The notes: a model not told the origin generated them from the sequence alone. DNA of 64,000 bases from Liquidambar formosana (GCA_039720395.1 CM077828.1:18326264-18390263); one strand, 5' to 3'; shown: positions 12,124-24,205, counted from the stretch's first letter. Program-made: numbers and translations.

Positions 12124-12416
12124 GGCAACATACCCTTATTGACTTATTGAAATTGAGGGAAGTATATATTATACCTCTCTACAAAAAACCTTTTTTTTCC
12201 CTCATTTTATTAATTATCCATTCTGACCTCGATTTTTTTATTGGTATTTGTCATATTTTAAAATATGGAAAATATATTGCATACGCCCTGCATTGAAAAC
12301 ACAAACTTAACTAACTACCACATGTGCAAGTTGTGCTTCTAGCTTTTTTTATGTTTGGTTTATGAATTGTTCAATAATGATTCCATGTCGAACCTTTTAA
12401 TTTTTCTTTACACAGG

Positions 12417-12535
12417 CAATGCTAGCTCCACCAAATGCAGAACGAGTTTTTGGCACAGAAGCAGATGCGGAGAATTTACAATTCCATGACTCTAAGAGAA
12501 GGAATGTGCTTTATGCTGGACAGGGGTGGTGATAG
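12417..12535 (+). other. terminal-exon-like fragment of an unrecognised gene
   Basis: After an acceptor-like 'ttctttacacag' an open stretch reads [20 protein letters not shown]… NVLYAGQGW and then TGA at about 12531. T-rich, 3'-UTR-like sequence with no long frame follows to about 13000. The peptide looks like real protein but I cannot name it. No poly-A signal decides the end. Confidence 0.3.
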
Positions 12536-13010
12536 GATCTGTTACTAAGTTGTTTTTTAGAAAACCCAAGGTGGCAAAGAAGGGGGAAAAGAGTGGGATG
12601 GATATATGGTTCTGTAACAGAGGGTGGAGATCAATGTTTAGTTGGGTATTGCTGGGAATTTTTTGGGTGTTTAGTTGTCCAGTTAGGAGTTTTGGCATTT
12701 CTAGTTTGGGTGTTTACTTTGGGTGATTTCTATGGTTCTAGCGTTGCTGGTTTTGCTTAGCTGAGTTTTCCTTGCTTCATCTTCTATTGTGGCCTATTAC
12801 TTGGTTTTCCTTTTTGCTTATGTCTCTATTTGGGTTGGCCTGTTGTTTTGGACTTTGACTTTGATTTTTTGGGAACAGTGTTAATAGATTTATATGCTGA
12901 TATAGTCTATTGATTTGCTTTGTCCATATTTAAATTTTAAAGAGATGTTTATACTCTCCTTGTGCAAAGTAATGTTACTCTATTTTTGCATCTCTTAGCT
13001 TGTTTTGTCC
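12536..13010. other. T-rich sequence, possible 3' UTR of the preceding relic
   Basis: Rich in TTTG, TTGG and TTTTGG words and unlike the neighbouring intergenic DNA. Short frames here (12526-12726) have no domain. Confidence 0.3.
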
Positions 13011-13011
13011 A

Positions 13012-13359
13012 TTTATTTCATTGTCAGTGTACATGTTTTGTAACTTGTAAGATGATGGAATGGCTTAGTGGAGAGAATTTTTAGGGAGAGAGAGAGAGAG
13101 AGAGAGAGAGAGTGTGTGTGTGTGTGTGTGTGTGTGTATGCTTCTTTCCAATGATGTCTTTTGTGTGTGAGGAAAAAAAAAAAAAAAAGAAGAAGAAAGA
13201 CCTAGAGCACAAAATGGGTCCGGTCAGAAAAAACGGGTCGGGTTTAGATATGGGTTGGGTCATAATCAGGTTGGTTGTCTATTCATTTCACTATTTGTGT
13301 ACATGTTTTGTAACTTGTAAGCTGATAAAATGGCTCAATGGAGAGAATTTTTAGGATAT

Positions 13360-13398
<39 letters not shown>

Positions 13399-13550
13399 AG
13401 AAGAAGAAGGGAAAAAAAATAAAAAAATTAGGGCACAAAATGGGTCAGGTCAGGAAAACAGGTCGGGTCAGAAAAGGGGTCGTCGGGTTTAGATCTGGGT
13501 TGGGTTATAATTGGATCGGTTGCTGGTTGGTTTTGGGTATGCACAATAAT
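13012..13550. repeat. ~270-bp tandem duplication with GA/GT microsatellites
   Basis: 'tgtacatgttttgtaacttgtaag' occurs at about 13028 and again at about 13298. Both copies continue through 'gagagaatttttagg', a (GA)n run (13085-13111 with a (GT)n tail; 13361-13394), a purine tract with GAAGAAGAA, 'gcacaaaatgggtc' and 'gggtttagatNtgggttgggt'. The units differ mainly in microsatellite length. After the second unit, GGGTTGGG/AACCCAACCC blocks continue to an inverted hAT-like end TTGCCAGGCCTA at 13656-13667. Confidence 0.8.
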
Positions 13551-14019
13551 TGGGTTGGGCACAACCCAACCCAACCCATTAATGACACAAATTACATGAC
13601 CCATTAATGACCCAACCAAACCCATTTATACCCAACCCAACCCGCCCAAATTGCCAGGCCTAGTACTAAACTATCCAACTAGGATTTCCAAAAATGATAT
13701 AAACAAAAAAGGGATGCATTTTAAATGACATATGTGATGCTACAAGATATAATATATAAAAATAGAACCTCAATCATCTCTATAAATGTTGATTCAAACA
13801 CATTATAGTAGTCTAAAGAAGGTCTCCTTCTATGTGGTCGGAATTACATATTTTCATCAAATGAAGTTTCACTGCAGCAAACAATTAAAGCCTTATTTTT
13901 CCAGTTGCATGTTTGGTTCCAAGTTTCAAGTTTCATGAAGTTATTTTTCTGACATTTGCAAAATTGAAGAATTAGTAGGTGATGATGACTAAAGTAAAAA
14001 GATTATCAAAGTCGATTAA

Positions 14020-14025
14020 TTTATT
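14020..14025 (-). terminator. possible polyadenylation signal of the P450 gene
   Basis: AATAAA on the minus strand, about 130 bp after the P450 stop codon. Position and orientation fit, but such hexamers are common in AT-rich DNA. Confidence 0.3.
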
Positions 14026-14153
14026 AATGTTGCAGGTAAATATCAAACCTCGCAGTACCATAGTAACATTTTGAAGGCCATTAGATCAATGAGCCATTAT
14101 TCAAAGCAAACATAGCAGCACAACATAGGTAGGCATCAATATATATAATCTAA

Positions 14154-17100
14154 CTAGTCTTTGACAAGCAGGCGATATGTTGGCACAGCAAGCAAGGGTG
14201 TGGCTTTGGGCGTGGTCAGGCCAAATCTCTCCTTCATATCCAAGTCATTAAGCGACATGCCATCAGGCAACTCCCAGTCAAAGCAATGTACCAACTGAGC
14301 TACAGCCAATTGAACATGTATCAAGCCTAATTGAGTTCCAGGGCACCCTCTCCGACCTGATCCAAAGGGAAGAAGCTGGAAATCACGACCCCGTAGGTCT
14401 ATATTACTACCCATGAATCTCTCTGGGAAGAACTCTTCAGCATTATCCGACCACACATCAGGATCTCGTGCAATCGCCCAAGCGTTTATTATGATTGTCG
14501 ACTTCTTGGGTATGTGATACCCATTGATCACGATGTCCTCCATGGACTCATGCGGTACTAGAAATGGTGAAACATGTACTCTCATGCTTTCCTTCACCAC
14601 CATATCCAAGTAAACTAAATTTGGTAGATCTGTCTCTTCTACCATTCGATTCATCCCAACCACACTCTTTAACTCTTCTTGAAGCCGTCTCATTACCCTT
14701 GGATGTTTTAAGACTTCTGAGAAGGCCCATTCGATCATGGTACTCGTACTTTCGATTGAACCCACTAGCAAGTCGAGTATGATGGCTTTGATATTTGTTC
14801 GACCAATCGTGAATGATTGCTCATTGTTGTATTTTATGGATTTGTTCATTAAGGATAGCATCACGTCAACAAAATTCCTCTCATGTTGTTGGTGAACACT
14901 AGCATCTTGTTCATGCTTGTCAAGAATGCTCTCCAAGATTTTGTCCGTGATCCTACTGTTTGCCTTCATGCGCCGGCCGAGTCCCTGTATGATTAGATGG
15001 AAATGGTTAAAAACAACCGAAGTCAAACATTCAAACATATCAACTAGCTAACACATGGATAATTCGAAATCAAATATATATATCTGATTTTTTTAGTTGG
15101 ATTTAACAAATGCGTATCAACACTTCTCCATAAGCTTGCATATATCTGAGATCGCTCACTCAACAAGTAAGGAGAATGCCAATACACTGTCATGTCATCA
15201 GTAATCAAACATATCAAATCGATTAACCTATGACCTTTAATTATTCCATAAATATCATAAGATAATTCAAAACCATGTTGGCATTTTAATCCTAGTCAAC
15301 AAATCAACTAGCTTTATGAGCTATCAAGGCCAGTTATGAGCCTAGGCGACCAAGGCGATCACCTATGGCTCAATATTTTGAGCAAAAAATAAGGCCTCAT
15401 TCTTAGACCAACCCTTGTAGTAGGCCTGAAAAAAAATATTTTTTTCAAAGAGGGTGGTTATTGCAACATCTTAATTTTATTTGTACACCCTATTAATTTT
15501 AATTTTTTAAGGTTTTAGAAAAATATTTAAAAAAAAACTTATCATATTATCTACTAGAATACATAATTTTGAACAACTTTGAAGAAGAAAGTTTTTCTAA
15601 AATATATTGTTTAAGTGGATTTTTTGAACTTTTTTGTTGTTGTTGTTGTTGTTGTTGTTGTTTCTTTTTTGGTCAAAAAGTCCACTTAAATGAATGATTT
15701 TAAGAAAACTTTCTTCTCCAAAGTTATTCAAAATGATGTTTTCTAATAGACAATGCAACTATTTTTCATAAAAACCATTTATATTTTTATTAAATTTTAA
15801 GAAATTAAAATTAGTAGGATGTGCAAATAAAGTTGAGGGGTTGGGTTGCAATAGCCGTTCTCTTTTTCAAAATACCCTAATTGTTGAGGGCCTCAAACAA
15901 AATCCAAAGACCCCATCCTAGGTTCTACGTACAATTTATAGCCCACAACCCAATTCAGTCAAGTACTCAACTCAAGCCCAAAACAAAAACAAAAACAAAA
16001 AAAAAAAAAAAAAAATACAAGAAAAGTAATGTTTAAATGATACTTTGTTATAATTTATTCATTTATTTTCAGTATTATAGCTTTAATTTTTATTTGATAT
16101 TTGTTTTCTATTTTTGTTTTTGTAGTAAAAGTGGATTTTACTCAATTATGAAGTAAGAAATATGCATTATATCTTTTCATTTTTTTGCAATGATCTCTTG
16201 TCATCTTAATCTATAAAAACAAATTTTAGTAATTTTATATGCGGACGAACTTTATGTTGGTATTTGGTACTTGAAAAAAAAAAAAAAAATACTTAGAACA
16301 TTTTTTGCTTTTTTAGAATATGTATAAAAAGTTCCATTTTACGAGTTGGCCTTAAAAACTCACAACGGCTGTTAGCTAACTACCTGGAGAAAAAATTAGT
16401 TAAAAGGCCAAAGGTCAAATTGATCTGCAATATGTTTGATATGGGCTTTTTTTGTTTTTTTGGGAGTGACAACACACCTGAAGGTCCAATATCCCAAGCC
16501 AAGGCACATAGTCTGCAATATTGAAAGTTCCTGCCAACCTCGTAGCCTCTTGAAGAACGGCCCTCAACTCAAATCTCTCCTCCTTGCTCCGCCCAAGCAC
16601 CATCCCATAAGTCACGTCCTCAACAAGCTCACCCACCTTCGCACTAACATCTACTACCTCACCTGCAGCTGCAGATTTCTTCAGCGATTTCACGAACAGC
16701 CCAATCTCCTCCCTCCTCATACTCGCCAGCGACTCTACTTTCGCCGAACAAAGAAGCTCAACCGTGCAGAGTTTCCGTATGTTGCGCCAATACGGACCAT
16801 ACTCGGTGAAAGCTACGGCCTGAGCACCATAGCTCAAGTAATCGTAGGCTTGGAACTTAGGCCGGTTAGCAAAAATGGCATCATGGGTTTTCAGGAATAG
16901 CTCGGCTGCCTGAGGTGATGAGACCACTATGGTTGACACGCTGCCGAGCCGCATGTACATTATGTCGCCGTATTTTTTCGATAATCGGCGAAGGCTATGG
17001 TGGGGGTGGTTCCCCAACATGTGGAGGTTGCCGATGATCGGAAACGGCCGGGGGCCAGGTGGCAGTTTGGGCCGAGATGAGGTGGCACGCCAGAAGAGGA

Positions 17101-17155
17101 TGAATGACAATAGGTAAATTAGGAGAAGGAGAATGGCAAAGGTGGAAAGAAACAT
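14154..17155 (-). CDS. cytochrome P450, CYP71 clan (CYP736A-like), two exons
   Basis: Exon 1 is 17155-16478 (226 codons) and exon 2 is 14984-14154 (276 codons plus stop), joined in phase 0 across a 1,493-bp GT-AG intron (CAG|GTGTGT … ATACAG|GG). The 502-aa product has the usual length. Visible landmarks: N-terminal membrane anchor (residues 2-22), LPPGP hinge (31-35), helix-C WxxxR (W123-R127), I-helix region DLLVGSIEST (297-306), ExxR (E358-R361), PERF (413-416), and the heme loop PFGSGRRGCPG with ligand Cys440. By family it is an ER-membrane monooxygenase using NADPH-P450 reductase; the substrate cannot be read from sequence. Oddities: Ser305 replaces the usual oxygen-activating Thr, and the common RLHP after ExxR is RVHV. 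All core motifs are intact and there is no internal stop, so it is probably functional. The single intron site is typical of A-type P450s. CYP736A is my closest match by eye; another CYP71-clan family is possible. Confidence 0.93.
15450..15862. mobile_element. Mutator-type MITE in the P450 intron
   Basis: Long imperfect inverted arms: GAGGGTGGTTATTGCAAC at the left, and GAGAACGGCTATTGCAAC when the right end is read in reverse. The arms pair over about 200 bp including AACTTTATTTG and GAAGAAAGTTTT. A perfect 9-bp TSD TTTTTCAAA flanks it (15441-15449, 15863-15871), diagnostic of Mutator insertion. A (GTT)n run sits in the central loop. Related copies lie at 30522-31503 and 41927-42871. Confidence 0.85.
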
Positions 17156-17246
17156 CTTGTGATTGGAGTGTTAGATGATAGAAGGGTTCTGTAGGAGCAA
17201 GCAGCCCTGTGGAGTTTGTGTAAGGGCAATGGGGGATGATTGAGGG

Positions 17247-17255
17247 TTATATAGG
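17247..17255 (-). promoter_or_regulatory. TATA box of the P450 gene
   Basis: CTATATAAC on the minus strand, about 95 bp upstream of the P450 ATG, a usual plant TATA-to-start spacing for a short 5' UTR. No other TATA-like box lies closer. Confidence 0.6.
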
Positions 17256-17516
17256 GGCAAGTGAGCAACCAAGGATTAAAAGTGGGGCATCAAAAACGTG
17301 TGGATACCGATGCACTGACATGTGACGACCTGTTCATAAATATCTCAGTACGAGATGCATTCACGCAGGTGGTGTGTCAGAAATTGTCCCTTGTAAGGAC
17401 TAAATTAGTAGTAGAAAAACGAAATATGTAAAAATTATGAGTAATTATATATTTTTCTAAATAATTTTTTCTTATTCATGCATTTTCTCTTTCTTCCAAA
17501 TAAGTGTTGAATAAAA

Positions 17517-17950
17517 TATGGTTATGTTTGGTTACATTTATTTTAAAATATTTTTTTTACTTTTAAAAGCAAAAAATTATAAAAACAAAAAACATTGTTT
17601 GGTTAGAGGAACTAATAAGGATTTTTAGAAACTTAAAAGCAAAATATTGGATTTTAAACAAAAGCAATGAAGATTTGCTTCTAAAAGACATTTTTATCTT
17701 TTAGACAAACTCGACCAATTAACTCAAAAAATTCACAATTGAGAGAAATTGTGCCTATCCTCGGCTTACATTTGGGCAGCGATAATCTAGCAGAATTTTT
17801 CCTAACATCTAAAAGTTTACCGGCGAAATTAATTTTACCAAACACGCTTTTACTTTTATTTTTTCTATTTAAAAGCAAAAAATGAAAAAATAAAAAATGA
17901 CTTTTTCTATTTTTAAAAAAAAAATCTTTTAAAAAATGCAACTAAACGTT
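17517..17950. mobile_element. MITE-like inverted-repeat element
   Basis: The left arm 'gtttggttacattta…cttttaaaagc' is mirrored by a right arm ending 'cttttaaaaaatgcaactaaacg'. The arms are purine/pyrimidine-rich and imperfect. No clear TSD was found, so the exact ends are approximate. The minus-strand frame at 17681-17941 inside it is non-coding low-complexity sequence. Confidence 0.45.
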
Positions 17951-19021
17951 TATACGTATCTACCAATAACAAATTGTTTGAGTGGTTTACAAAGATATTT
18001 TTGAAATAAACAATCTTACTTTTAAGTAAATTTGCCATCAGAAGTCTACTGTATACTTCATTTGATCAAAAAATTGAACAAATGATTGAATGAATCATAA
18101 GAAATAGCTAGGAAAATATTGGAGGTACCGGGTATAACATCGAAGGAGCCAAGATTAATATTTAAAACTATGAGAGATTAAGTGTAAAATTTTTCAAAAA
18201 AAAATTAGAAGGGTTATGTTCCCCCTAGTCCTAAGGTGGCTCCACCATGAATGCATACAATTAATTCTCTATAATTATTTAGGAAAATTTTAGATTAACT
18301 GAGCTGTAAAAAATAATTTCAATTAAGTGTAAAATACTATTAATTTTTTAATAAATAACTACTCACTTAACTAATAATAATACTACTAACTGTTACTATT
18401 TTTTGGTGCCGGCCAACCTAAGATTCCCCCTAATTATTTAGACCAGCAGTATAATATGCGAGTGAAGATAAATAAAAGGTTCTTCCACGTACACTGATGT
18501 GACCAGAGCCTAGTTTTACATGTCCTAAGGACATAATTGAGAATGCTTGTCTGATCCAATTAACCTCGACTGCTTGGGACGAATAATTGAGAATGCATGT
18601 TTGATCCAAGCAGCCTCATCTACTTAATTAATTAACACAACATTATTTGGACATCTCTGTGCATATGTTTTTTTTCTTTTTTCTTTTTTCTTTTTTTTTA
18701 ATATTTTGGTTCTAAGGATCTGTCCTTAATAATTAAAAATAAGGATGATGAGTTAGCCCATTGTGTAGTCGTAGGATCTATTGTACTCTCTTTGAGCTTA
18801 AAAAAATAAAAAATAAAAAATAAAAAACAAAATTTTAGAAACAAAAATAATTACTTTTTTAAATATGATATGTTGTGGGGTAGTATTATTGAATGTTAGT
18901 ACTACAATTAATAATAAAATGATGACAAATGTAACTATAAATTAAATTGGTTAACACGCAAGCTTTTGCATTATCATCCACTAGAAATATTTCCCTATCA
19001 CATCCCCATTTTGCAAAGTCC
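17951..19021. other. intergenic, no gene recognised
   Basis: AT-rich with A- and T-runs and a direct repeat near 18535-18610 ('taattgagaatgcNtgt…tgatccaa'). No domain or element boundary that I can defend. Confidence 0.5.
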
Positions 19022-19029
19022 ATTTCAAG

Positions 19030-19481
19030 CAGGGGCGAAGCCAGGAAATGTATTTAGGCGAGGCTTAGTTTGGTTGGTACTCTATCCCAATTCAAAAAAA
19101 AAAAAAAAATCAAAGAACCTTAACTTCAAAATTTTTCTTACTATTGTTATTTTGAAGTAGAAAAAATTGCAACAATTAATAAACCATTGATAAATTATTA
19201 TTATTTTTTCTTAAAATGAAAAAGATTGAGAGAGAGAGAGAGAAGGAATGAGTGATTAGGGGTCTTACAAGGAAGAAAAAAATAAAAAATGAGAGGGATG
19301 GGAAGAAATAATAAAGGCCAGGGGTTATAAAATAAAATAAAATAAAAAATTTAAGAGGTAGTAACTATAGAATTTCAAAATACTTATATAAAAAATAATA
19401 ATAATAATAATAAATAAAATAAAATAAAGGTTTTCAGGTGAGGTAGCTACCCCGCCTAGTCCATCACTAGTTTCGCCCATG
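19030..19481. mobile_element. non-autonomous hAT element, 452 bp
   Basis: Termini CAGGGGCGAAGCCAGG and, reversed, CATGGGCGAAACTAGTG match the CAGGGGCGGA-type ends of plant hAT elements. A perfect 8-bp TSD ATTTCAAG is present (19022-19029, 19482-19489). The interior is A-rich with an (AAT)n stretch and has no coding capacity. Confidence 0.85.
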
Positions 19482-19489
19482 ATTTCAAG

Positions 19490-19690
19490 GCCCTTACAAG
19501 ATTGGTCAAGTGGTTAAGCCTTGCATGTGTTCTTTAGAAGTCATCGTTTCAATTATTCGTAGCTATAGCTACCTGTGTAGGTACGGGACGTACATTTCAC
19601 ATAGCTAGGCCATAAGAGAATTAGTTTGGATTCAAATCTCAATAGGAATAAGGTTTAGGATATCACTAATTGTTAATTATAAATAAATAA
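19490..19690 (+). mobile_element. tRNA-derived SINE-like sequence
   Basis: An A-box-like 'tggtcaagtggttaag' (about 19501) is followed about 50 bp later by a B-box-like 'tcgtttcaattattc'. The body includes 'gaattagtttggattcaaatc' and 'gatatcac', loosely resembling the SINE bodies at 3314 and 37588. No clear poly-A tail or TSD, so this is tentative. Confidence 0.4.
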
Positions 19691-22128
19691 AGTTCATTTC
19701 GAGAATGACTTCTTCACAAATGGCTTCCATCATTAATTGTGAAGTAGTAGAGTTTGGGATTGAGAGATTTAAGGGTTTCAAAGTTGAAACCATTATGATG
19801 ATCTCTTTTTGCTGGTTACAGAAAAAAAATCCTACATGAAGAACTTCTAAAATTTGAAGTAAGGGAAAGAGACAATGGGGATTTGGAAAGAGATAATGGC
19901 CATTAGGGAATTGATCTTTCTAACACTTGTGTTAAGCAATTACGAGGCAAGACCTACAAAGGTGGCCTGGAGGAAGAAAGGAGAGAGTTGGACCCAAGAC
20001 CTCTTGCTTGGCAAGAGACAAAGGATCGGCTACCCAATCCACCCCTCAAAGGGGTTAGTATTATTTACTACCCACTTATAAGTAGGAAAATACTTGCTTC
20101 CACCCTTGGGTGGAGAAGTTCCTTCTTTCCTCCTACTCATATTTCGTCATTTGTCTAAAAAAAATAAGGAGAATTGATCATGTGTATACATTCCTATGTT
20201 TATATAATTTTGAACAAATTTTTTAGGTCCATTTTATGTGTTACATATTTATATTAATATGAATGCATGTCCACATACATATCCTTGTATTTGTTTGTTC
20301 ATATTTTTAAATTCATATTTTTCTAAAATATTTATGACATATGGGAAAAAATAAATAGAGGTGAAGAGAAACTCCTTTACCCAAAGGTAATAGGGTGGAG
20401 GCAAGTGGTGTTCATATATGTCAATATCGATAATTTTTTGCTGCACGACTTGCTATTAACAAGTTGGAATTAGGTTTAGTTAGGCCTCATTATTGAGAAA
20501 ATTGTAGTTTAAAATTTCAGTGTGATTCGATAATTCAAACCATTAATTTGATTTGGTTCAAATGTCAATGATATGATAGCCTAGTGATATTTTTCTCACT
20601 TGTTGAATAAGCAATCTCAGGGTTGAATGAGTGATCTTGGATTCAAATTGATAGAAAAGCATTGATACCGATTTGCTAATATATTGAGGGCTCTTAGAGG
20701 TATGGAAAAATTGTCAAACAAATAAATAAATTTGATTTGGTTCAAATAAATTAACTTATGTGGGAATTTGAAAAGCTTTTTAGAATGTTAAGTACTCCCT
20801 CTTCTATTCTTATTTTATTGGAATGTTAAAACACATATATATTGACCTGAAAACATTTAAAAAGATCTCCTAAAAAACCATATTTTTTAAAAGGAGGCAG
20901 TTGATTAAGAGCAGAGGGATAAGCTTATGTTATAAAAATTCATTAAATCAAGACGAATTTTTCAATAGTTGCTCCCTCATGTCAAATCATTTTATACGGT
21001 GAGTTTTGATTTCTGAGGAAGGATGATGATCAGGTGAGCATATGCTGATATAACTCATGTCAACACTTACATTGAGAGTTGTACCTCGTGCATTAGTAAG
21101 ATATGAGGTACATTGGATCGATGCAAGGGGTACAACCCCTAATGCATGGTATGTAGCACATGCTAATGGGAACATAACCGTCTAAGGAAATATTCTAAAT
21201 AGAGTAAACGGATTGATTGTAGACTGTAGCTTTGATTATATTAAAAAATTTCTACGTCAATCAACTTATATGATAATAAAAATATAAATCTGATATTAAA
21301 GGAGTCTCACTTAGTATCTCAAGATTGCATAGAAAGAATTTGATCTTATATCCATTAATCATCCAATTAATTTATGTGTTGATTTTTATCTAATAGTCTT
21401 CATAGATTTTGTACATTTCCCAAAATTTGATTGATAATTTTAAATTAATTTATAACATAAAAGGAAAAAAAAATTTGCAATCACAAAACGATACATAGTG
21501 CAAATTTAGTATAAAACAATAGTATCGAAAATAATTTTGTCCAGTAGGCATACGAAGTTAGGATTTGAATTTAATCTGCTTTGGACTTGATCTTACTTTA
21601 ATCTACAACTTTTCTAAGAATTTTAAACACCCAAAATATTAAAATTTTAATACATAGTTGAATTTTAAACATGCAATTGATTGTCATATTTAAAAAGATC
21701 ACGTTTTTATAAGAAACATATATTAAATGCTTTCCCATCAAAATATGTGTTTGAACATTGTAATTTTACATTTAATTATGCAAAACATTAGAAAAAAAAA
21801 AAAGATATTTAAGAAATCAAATATAAAGAATTATTAATTTTTTAAATGTGATAATAATTTTGAAATATTCAAAAAAAAAAAACACGACCAATAATAAAGG
21901 AATAAAAAAAGTATATGGAAATAAAATAAGTTACGAAAGAGAAAGTTATATGGAAAAACATGTTTAAATTTCATTTTATCTTGGGTGGTAACACAAGATG
22001 ATAAACACGTGGCATCCCAATGTCGTGCCAGACTTCAGCTTTACTACACCATATGGATTCCTTTATGACAACACTCATTTTCACTGTCAATTTGTGTCTG
22101 CAAGCACGATGTTTTGATGTTTGTTCCA
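19691..22128. other. intergenic, no gene recognised
   Basis: AT-rich. A minus-strand sequence at about 19960-20060 (ending gaggtcttgggtcc in reverse) could be a SINE B-box region, but this is weak. Frames at 19875-20081, 20249-20446 and 20987-21175 have no recognisable domains. Confidence 0.45.
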
Positions 22129-22277
22129 TCAATCATAGGTTTTCCCCATGTTTTTTTTTAATAGGTGTTTGTGGACTTGGTTCATTCTCTCTCTCTCTCT
22201 CTCTTTTGTGGACTTGGTTGATTCTCTCAATCATAGGTTTTCCCATGTTTTTTTTTAATAGGTGTTTGTGGACTTGG

Positions 22278-22314
<37 letters not shown>

Positions 22315-22345
22315 GTGGACTTGGTTGATTCTCTCTCTCTATATT
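22129..22345. repeat. ~99-bp tandem duplication with CT microsatellites
   Basis: 'tcaatcataggttttcccc', 'aataggtgtttgtggacttggttca', (CT)n and 'ttttgtggacttggttgattctct' occur twice in a row (second unit starts about 22228). The units differ mainly in CT length. The repeated open frame across this stretch is not a gene. Confidence 0.85.
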
Positions 22346-23228
22346 GGCTAACAATGGCTGTTGAGCCATTTACACTTGTAAACATGAAGGCCGACGTGGG
22401 CCTCGTCTACTATATCCCTTTCCAAAATTTTGTCAATTTTTGAAACCTCCGAACATTTGATAAAACAGTCACATCAAGACAGATTCTCATAGATTTTTTT
22501 AGAGTAAATTACATTTTAAGGTGTAAAGTTTAGGTCAAATTTTAATTTAGAATTTAATGTTTAAATTGCATTAATTTAATACTCAAATTATTAGTTGAGT
22601 TACAATTTGGGGTTTATTGTCATAATTTTCTATATTATTCCTATTTTACCTATTTTATGGATTTGAAAACGCTATTTTCTTTTTATCAACATCTAATAAA
22701 CCTTTATATTTTGATCAAATTTGAATCACTCTTATCTTATTTTTCTCTCTATATTACCTTATGTAATAAATTTTTATATTTTCTATTTACAAAACTACAA
22801 ATCTGACGGCAGATTGATTCAATTCTGGTCAAAATATAAAAAGTATATGTGAATTTTCTCATTTGTGTGTTGTGTATAAGTATCTACGTGTGCATAGCAA
22901 AAGAAATTTTTAAAAAATAAATATATTTAAAAAGTAAGAGAAATTTTATTAAAAGGAAATTAATTTTTTTTTTTATAAAAGAGGCTATATTATCCAATGC
23001 ATTTTTGCAAATAAACTTGCCTATATTTTATTCATTTATTTATTTATTTATTATTATTATCATTATTTTTTGTGCTAGGGGATAAACTTGCCTACTTGAG
23101 ATGAGAACATACATGACAACCGCATCAATCCATCAAAATTTTCTTTAAAAGAATAATAATTCAAAATGAACTTATGTAGTACGCTACCTCGATTATCTTA
23201 ATGCAATGTCAACAATTAAACAAATAAA

Positions 23229-23935
23229 TTTCAAAAAGTTAGATAGAAAAAAGGTGTCACCATGATTTAAACGAGGGCACCATATGGTTAATTCCACCTT
23301 CCTTAATTGAAGTTGGCCCAACAACGGCATAGCAACGAAGATTCTTGTATAAGAATTTAGGTCAATGCTTACATGGTCACATGGGAGAGATGATTTAGTA
23401 TAATTGTCATACCACATGGTGTGATGATGTGGTATAATCACTCAATAAGATCCTGAGACATTAACTTATAGTGATAATTATATTTCCTATTATTTAGCTA
23501 TTATTTTTAGAACTTATCTGCAATGGTATGTAGCATTAGTGTACTAGTTCGGTAATACCATGTCATCGTGCCTTTCAAAAAGTTAGATAGAAAAAAAGGT
23601 GTCACCATGATTTAAACGATGGCATCATGTAGTCAATTCCACCTTCATTAATTGAAGTTGGTCCGACAATGGCATAGCAAATTAGCAACTAAGATTCTTG
23701 TATAAGAATTTAGGTCAATACTTACATGGTCACATTGGAGAGATGATTTAGTATAATTGTCATACCACGTCATCACGTGGTGTGATGATGTGGTATAACC
23801 ACTCAATAAAATTATGAAACATATTGACTTATAGTGGTAATTATATTTCCTATTATTTAGCTATTTTTTTAGAACTTATCTTCAATGGTATGTAGCATTA
23901 ATGTATTAGTTCGGTAATATTACGTTATCATGCCA
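23229..23935. repeat. 344-bp tandem duplication, unit-1 specific
   Basis: 'tttcaaaaagttagatag…cgtgcc' (23229-23572) is repeated at 23573-23935, through 'ggtgtcaccatgattt', 'gatgatttagtataattgtc' and 'agttcggtaat'. The corresponding part of segmental unit 2 (about 35385-35735) has a single copy. Confidence 0.85.
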
Positions 23936-24205
23936 CATGATATAACAATTATACATAATAATTTCTCGTCATGTCTATACTACTACTAAAAGTCTCTTAA
24001 GTAAAAAAAATAAAAAATAAAAACTTTTGATTAACAATATTGCACTCATTTAACATTAGAAATACAATTTTATTCTCATTTAATATTAGAAATACAATTT
24101 TAACCTTAGTTAAAGAAAAGGATATCCACCTCTTTTTCTTTTTTTCTTTTGGTTGTGTGCACTTTATCATCTTGCAACCAATATACTCCATATGGGATTT
24201 ATTCT

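Noticed and set aside
13081..13625. Open frames rich in Ser-Leu, Cys-Val or Arg-Glu repeats
   Set aside because: They are translations of CT/GT/GA microsatellites.
16436..16900. 154-codon plus-strand open frame
   Set aside because: Antisense shadow of P450 exon 1, which has all family motifs on the minus strand.
23972..24010. Possible Helitron 5' end (TCTATACTACTACTAAAAG), and 'ctagtaataacccgatgc' at 29386/40708 as an inverted Helitron 3' end
   Set aside because: The base before TC is G, not A. No convincing 3' hairpin with CTRR at a matching distance was found, and no Rep/helicase sequence is present.
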